Source: Carettochelys insculpta (Eukaryota; Chordata; Testudines; Carettochelyidae). From it: a DNA stretch of 64,000 nt. This document shows positions 59,714 through 64,000 of the stretch, piece by piece. The position numbers were made by a program, and so were the translations under genes. The stretch covers positions 177,209,501-177,273,500 of the forward strand of contig NC_134137.1 of assembly GCF_033958435.1 (NCBI RefSeq). The letters are read 5' to 3'. Under the pieces are notes generated by a model. It saw nothing but the letters and a program-made list of their open reading frames with translations, searched no databases and was not told the origin of the DNA. Numbering within the stretch: the stretch's first letter is position 1; the number at the start of each line of letters is the position of its first letter.

Positions 59714-59821
59714 TTAAACATGTCGTTTTCGTCCTGGAAGCTTAGGGAAATCTTCAGGTAATAGAGCATGAACACGACATGTTGGGCATGTACTTTGTGT
59801 TTTAAGCCAGGTTCCAATACA
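59714..59821 (-). CDS. TTC3: TTC3 last coding exon (RING C-terminal half)
   Basis: Acceptor TTTACAG|TGT, phase 0. Encodes CIGTWLKTQSTCPTCR, supplying the last three zinc-binding Cys, then 19 more residues and TAA at 59,714-59,716. Confidence 0.95.
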   Translation of the reverse strand, partial: CIGTWLKTQSTCPTCRVHALLPEDFPKLPGRKRHV

Positions 59822-62800
59822 CTGTAAATAAAAGATGGCAAAACAACTGTCAGAAACCGTTTACTTAATTTCAGCTAAGTTAATAATCAATATCAAAAGT
59901 GGATTATTTACAAACAAGTAGTTTGCAAAGCATTAAATCTTAAGTTAAAATGCTTTGTAAAAAATCTAACCTCTTTCCGTTATGCCATTTACAACATATA
60001 CCAATTATACAGTTACTTTTGTTTAACTTAAAAAGAATAACCAAGTAAACAGCTTTTCAATCATCAGCTTTAATAAATTCATACAGATCAGTAGTTAATT
60101 AGCATTAGTTGATTCTTCTTTAGCATAAGAACTTACTATAGATGCAGCTGTTCTCATCTATACCTATACTTTGAACAGAAACATTTTAGTGTCAAACTTA
60201 CTAAAATATAAGAGAGCTTTCCCAATTGAAAATAAAGGAGTATTCTCAAACATGAGTATGAGCAAAGAATAAAATAAAAACAATGCACGAATTGCTACTT
60301 TAACATCAAATACTAAATACTACAGGTTGAACCTCTCCAATCTGGAATTCTCTCATCCAGCAACATCCGTAATCTGGCATGATTTTTGTTAGCTGGATGA
60401 CCACTTAAGATAGGTGTGGCCAAGTTGCCCATGGCCCCATAAAGTTTGTTTGCATCTACCAGTCCTGACTCTGTTCTGTGCAGTTATTTAGCTCTAATTG
60501 ACCCATAAATGTCTTAAGAGCCCAGAAATGGTGGACATGTTGGTAGTGCTGCTAGATGATACTGACCTCCCACGATCTGGCACCAGTCAGGTCCTACCTG
60601 TATAAAACCAGGGGCTTTTTTGAAAAGGAGAAAACTGTATAACAAAATATATTTGAATTAGATAGGTAGGGTCAAAAGACTCACAGGTAAATAGTGTGAG
60701 ACTATAAAAAGAAATGATTAATCCTTACTCGTCTGTGAAAACTGTGTCCACATTCTAGCACACACACATCTTCCTGGCTTAGTTCCTCATGGCATATTAT
60801 GCAGGGATCATCATCAGAGGTCTAGAGATGCATCAAATACATTTTAAATTATTTGAAGGTTAACAACTACTTTAAAACAATTTATCAGGTTTATTCATCT
60901 AGTTGTAACACATTAGACATGAGGGAAACAATGAAGATTTTTTTTCCAGCGGCACCCCCAGCAGGCTGCATGCTGTCCAAATGTAAAACAGGCATAGATC
61001 CTTCCCTGAAGAGCTTATGGCCTATTGTAACAAACCCATTCCTATCTTTTTTAAAAGCCAACAGAACAATAGTGTTTCTAAGCCAATAAGCTGTTAACCC
61101 AAGTGATGCTACTGAACCTGAGACTTCATTAAGTAATACTTTCACAGACAGAGCAATGAAATTATTAGGAAAAGGCAAAGTACAGTGATTGAAAGAGGTC
61201 AGGAATCTCATCACCCTTTTTGATTTCTATATTTTGGTAACTGTCTCCTACAAACAGCTCAGATAAATCATGTTCTGCCATCTCAATCACCTACAAACTA
61301 AATCCTAAAACACTTACACCTACCTACCATTGTTAGACACATTAGTCTTCTAAAAGCAGAGGCTAGAAAAACAGTATTTTATTTGAGTATTTCAGTGCAC
61401 TTGTTAATTTTCAACATCAAAAGGGGGAAGATATCACCTTTTACAGATGAGTGTATTGGTACTGTCAGAAGTCCTGCAGCAGCACACTAGGGGCACAGCC
61501 AGGAACAAAATCACGAGAGACTTTCCGACTCCTTGCTCTGAAGAGCAGGGAACGCTCAGAACATTGACCAGTTGGGGATCACTGCTTTAAGCATTGTAAG
61601 CCAATCCCAACTGACTGGTAGATACTGGGAAGACTCCCAGTTGGTCTCTGGTGAGGGTGCTGAGCTGGCATACTGCTAGAAGTGGTCAGTGCAGCCCCAT
61701 GTCAGAGGCCTTGGCATGCTAGTCCTGCCTGCAAGCACAATCTCCTGCCTCTGCAGTTCCCATTGGCCAGGAACAGAAAACTCTGGCCAGTGTGAGCTGA
61801 GGGGGAGGTGCTGGCAGAAAGAGGCAGTACACAGAGCCATGTGTTCTGCCCATGGGGCAAAATGGCCCCCTCTAAGCATAACCACAGATAGAAAGGGTAC
61901 AGGGGCTGCTGTAGTACCATAGGTTATGTGCAGATAGTCCCAGTTCCACACCTCTGCTGCCTGTGATGCGGCCATTAGGACTGCCGCTGCTGGAGGGCTC
62001 TGAAATGGACCAGTTTTACTGCCACACCCCAGGGTCCTGCCCTGCCACCATACCCAAGGGCTCCACTGCTGGCCCCGTGGTCTGGCCCTGCTGTCAACCT
62101 TGCCGGCCTCAACAATAGGGAGCATGGAGGGGCACAGCTCAGCACCTCCACTTCAAAACTGTAGTGCTCCTGCTTCCAGGAGCAGCAGGAAGCCTGCCTT
62201 AGACTCACTGCACCAGCAACTGGGGGCCATAGGGTGATAAGTGTTGTCAGCCCCCTCCTGTACCCAGCACTACAAATTGCCTCCTGCACTCTCCCCCCCC
62301 CGCCTTTAAGGTCCACACCAAATACCTCCTGCACACCACGTACCACACCTGAGCCCCTCTGAGTCAGCATCCACACCCTCTCCTACACCCCAACACTGCC
62401 CCAGCCCAGATCCCCCTTCTGTATGTAGTCCATCTGTTTCCCAGAGCTTGCATCTATCACCCACCTGTGCACTTCAACCCCTGCCCCGGGCTCATCTTGA
62501 AGCCCCTTCCACACTGTGTACCCTTTGACCCCAGCCTAGAGCCTGAACCCCAACCTGGTTAGAGTGAGAGAGGATGGAGGAAACTGAGTAGGCGAGAGCA
62601 GGGGATGGAAGGGGCAGGGCCTCATGGAGGAGGCAGCGTAGCGCCTGGGTTGCCCTTAAATTCAAGAAGTGATCTTGGGCTTAAAAAGATTGGAGACCAC
62701 TGGCCTGAAACAAAAAGCAGTGGATAAAAGGCACCCTTCATTCCATCTGTTGAGTGTATAAACATTGCTGTGCTGCATTTGGTGCCAAGTACTCACAAGC

Positions 62801-63533
62801 AGTCTTATTAATTTCTGTAGTGCATAAAGAGCTGATCTAAGACACATTATAAAATACCTTCTAAGAGCAATAGTAAACAAAATGAATACGGGTTTCCTTT
62901 TCTAAAATAAAGTTTGCGATCTCTTAAATTTCTTTTAAAATATAACTTACTTATTGAAATAGTACATCGTAAAATTTGCCCTCTTGTGTATTTTCATATT
63001 TCATAAACTAGGGGAAAAGTAAAGAAAACTTACAGCAGAATCATTTGATTTTGTCCATTTTGATGGTGATGCTCCTCCAACAAGTCTCCATGGTTGGTGG
63101 GTTGGCTGTGATGACAGAGTTGTTTTGTTTATGGCAGCTTTATACGAAAGCCTTGCCTTGGTTGGGCTAGATGCATTTCCTGCAGCAGGCTTTGCTCCAG
63201 TCTGTCCTACTGAAGCACAGGATGCTGGGTTCTCAGTTCTCTTTGCTGAGGTTGGAGACTACAGCGGTATTGAAAAGGAAATTATTGCTAAGCATTATAC
63301 CATGACTTTCCTAAATAACATTCTGCATTCTTTTCACTGTTTTCATCAATTATGGTGCAAAAAGTCAGACACTTGCCATGTGGAATTCACAGCAAAGAAA
63401 CCGTACCTTTTTATTGTTTTGATGGTCTAGGATGAGTTCTGTTACTCTGGTAAGGATTTCATCTGAGCTCAATCCTGAAAGTTTGTTTCCATTTTTAATT
63501 TGTACTTTTTTGATAAAGTCAGTAAGCTCAAAA
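59714..63533 (-). CDS. TTC3: TTC3 E3 ubiquitin ligase, last four coding exons
   Basis: TTC3 is a large E3 ligase (tetratricopeptide repeats at the N terminus, RING-H2 at the C terminus) reported to ubiquitinate active AKT. The window holds the C-terminal 183 complete codons in exons 63,407-63,533; 63,034-63,258; 60,729-60,821; 59,714-59,821 (transcribed right to left), with matching phases. Sequence shows FELTDFIKKVQIKNGNKLSG, then a low-complexity Ser/Ala/Pro linker, then the RING: CIIC, CGHSFH, CIGTWL and CPTC ligands in C3H2C3 order, split by an intron after FHRR, and a short tail VHALLPEDFPKLPGRKRHV. Upstream exons lie beyond the right edge. The frame is intact. Confidence 0.95.
60323..60600. 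mobile_element. Tigger-type MITE in the last TTC3 intron
   Basis: Left CAGGTTGAACCTCTCCAATC and right GTCAGGTCCTACCTG are inverted ends of pogo/Tigger type, flanked by TA on both sides (60,321-60,322; 60,601-60,602). 278 bp, non-coding. Confidence 0.8.
60729..60821 (-). CDS. TTC3: TTC3 penultimate exon (RING N-terminal half)
   Basis: Acceptor TCTCTAG|ACC, donor CGA|GTAAGG, phase 0 on both sides. Encodes TSDDDPCIICHEELSQ and CVLECGHSFHRR, supplying five of the RING ligands. Confidence 0.95.
61480..62710. repeat. hAT-like repeat block in a TTC3 intron
   Basis: CCAGTTGGGGATCACTG (61,569-61,585) and GGAGACCACTGGCCTG (62,692-62,707) are right-end motifs of CAGTGG-type hAT elements. Between them, CAGTTCCCATTGGCCAGGAA and a C-rich cassette (62,280-62,560) are typical interiors of turtle hAT MITEs. 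Exact borders are uncertain; at least two elements are merged. Confidence 0.5.
63034..63258 (-). CDS. TTC3: TTC3 exon (Ser/Thr/Ala-rich linker)
   Basis: Acceptor GCTGTAG|TCT, donor GCT|GTAAGT, 75 codons, phase 0. Encodes SPTSAKRTENPASCASVG through WRLVGGASPSKWTKSNDSA. A nearer AG at 63,246 would break the frame with the preceding exon, so the 63,258 start was chosen. Confidence 0.85.
63407..63533 (-). CDS. TTC3: TTC3 exon (conserved helical segment)
   Basis: Acceptor CTTATAG|TTT, donor AAG|GTACGG. One base completes a codon from the upstream exon, then FELTDFIKKVQIKNGNKLSG, LSSDEILTRVTELILDHQNN and KK. It matches the conserved segment before the linker in TTC3. Confidence 0.92.
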
Positions 63534-64000
63534 CTATAAGGGGAACAAAAAAATCAGTTTTACAACAGTTTGCATTATGATTCGATCAGCACAGTTGCAG
63601 TAAAAAGTGGCTTTTCTGCACTGGAGTTAGGTCTCTTCAGACCAACTTATCAGGCTCCTTGCTCCCCTACCCACCATCCTGATTTTGAGCCTCATATCCT
63701 GTCAGAGAATAGACTGAGCATTATCTGCTGTCTGAAGATCCTGAAAATGCCGTCTCACATATGCAGAGCTGCACAGATGTAGCTTTTGTTTATGGGACAG
63801 ACTTGCTATGGTAGAGGTGGAGCAAGGTCACTGACACAATCCTTTTTGCCTCATCTAGAGAAGGAAAATATGAACTCTTGCTATGTCAGAGAAGATTTGG
63901 TAGCAAGTTATGGGGGGAGATGCCATCAGCTGGGGCTGTCTTACTGAAATGAACTGCTCTGGAAAACTGCGGACAGGAAGGGACTAGCCCATACAACTCA
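63534..64000 (-). other. TTC3: TTC3 intron, cut by the window edge
   Basis: Intronic sequence upstream of the 63,407-63,533 exon. No further exon is seen before the window ends. Confidence 0.6.

Noticed and set aside
63246..63247. Alternative AG acceptor for the TTC3 linker exon
   Set aside because: Its use would leave the exon out of phase with the exon at 63,407-63,533. The AG before 63,258 restores phase 0.

Overview
The window is vertebrate nuclear DNA, most likely from a cryptodiran turtle. Two conserved single-copy genes lie in it: VPS26C (DSCR3) on the + strand and the 3' end of TTC3 on the - strand. They converge, as their orthologs do on human 21q22.13. The turtle call is an inference from the repeat landscape: tRNA-derived SINEs nested in CR1 LINEs, many PIF/Harbinger MITEs with ends like GGCYRTGTCTACACTAG, Penelope-like elements with a GIY-YIG domain, and a DIRS-type tyrosine-recombinase retrotransposon.

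Layout. 1-13.9 kb is gene-free and repeat-rich. It holds a layered stack (a CR1 LINE cut by a hAT MITE and by a truncated two-gene Harbinger element), a Penelope-like element with inverted ends, a decayed DIRS terminus and an unclassified foldback element. 13.96-15.08 kb is a CpG-island promoter with a ZNF143-type site, three CACGTG boxes and a (GCC)10 tract. 14,686-42,535 holds VPS26C in eight coding exons that join to exactly 297 codons with every splice phase consistent. Introns 3 and 5-7 carry Harbinger MITEs, a TA microsatellite and, in intron 7, a 3.9 kb Harbinger element with both of its genes. The likely poly(A) signal is at 43,198.

43.2-58 kb is intergenic, with an uninterrupted (AC)80, a Penelope 3' part, a foldback Penelope derivative and a DIRS element (48,252-54,214) retaining every structural part: inverted terminal repeats, Gag-like ORF, RT/RNase H, tyrosine recombinase and an internal complementary region. 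Its genes are broken by frameshifts. 58-64 kb, on the - strand, holds the last four coding exons of TTC3 with the C-terminal RING-H2 finger, then a 3'UTR with a perfect 27-bp hairpin 119 nt past the stop.

Function. VPS26C is the arrestin-fold subunit of the Retriever endosomal recycling complex. TTC3 is a RING E3 ubiquitin ligase. They are neighbours by conserved synteny, not known pathway partners. All transposon genes seen are damaged. No bacterial, viral or CRISPR-type system is present. The most unusual content is mobile-element biology: the DIRS with its circle-junction signature, Penelope derivatives reduced to inverted ends, and Harbinger insertions with atypical 3-bp target duplications.
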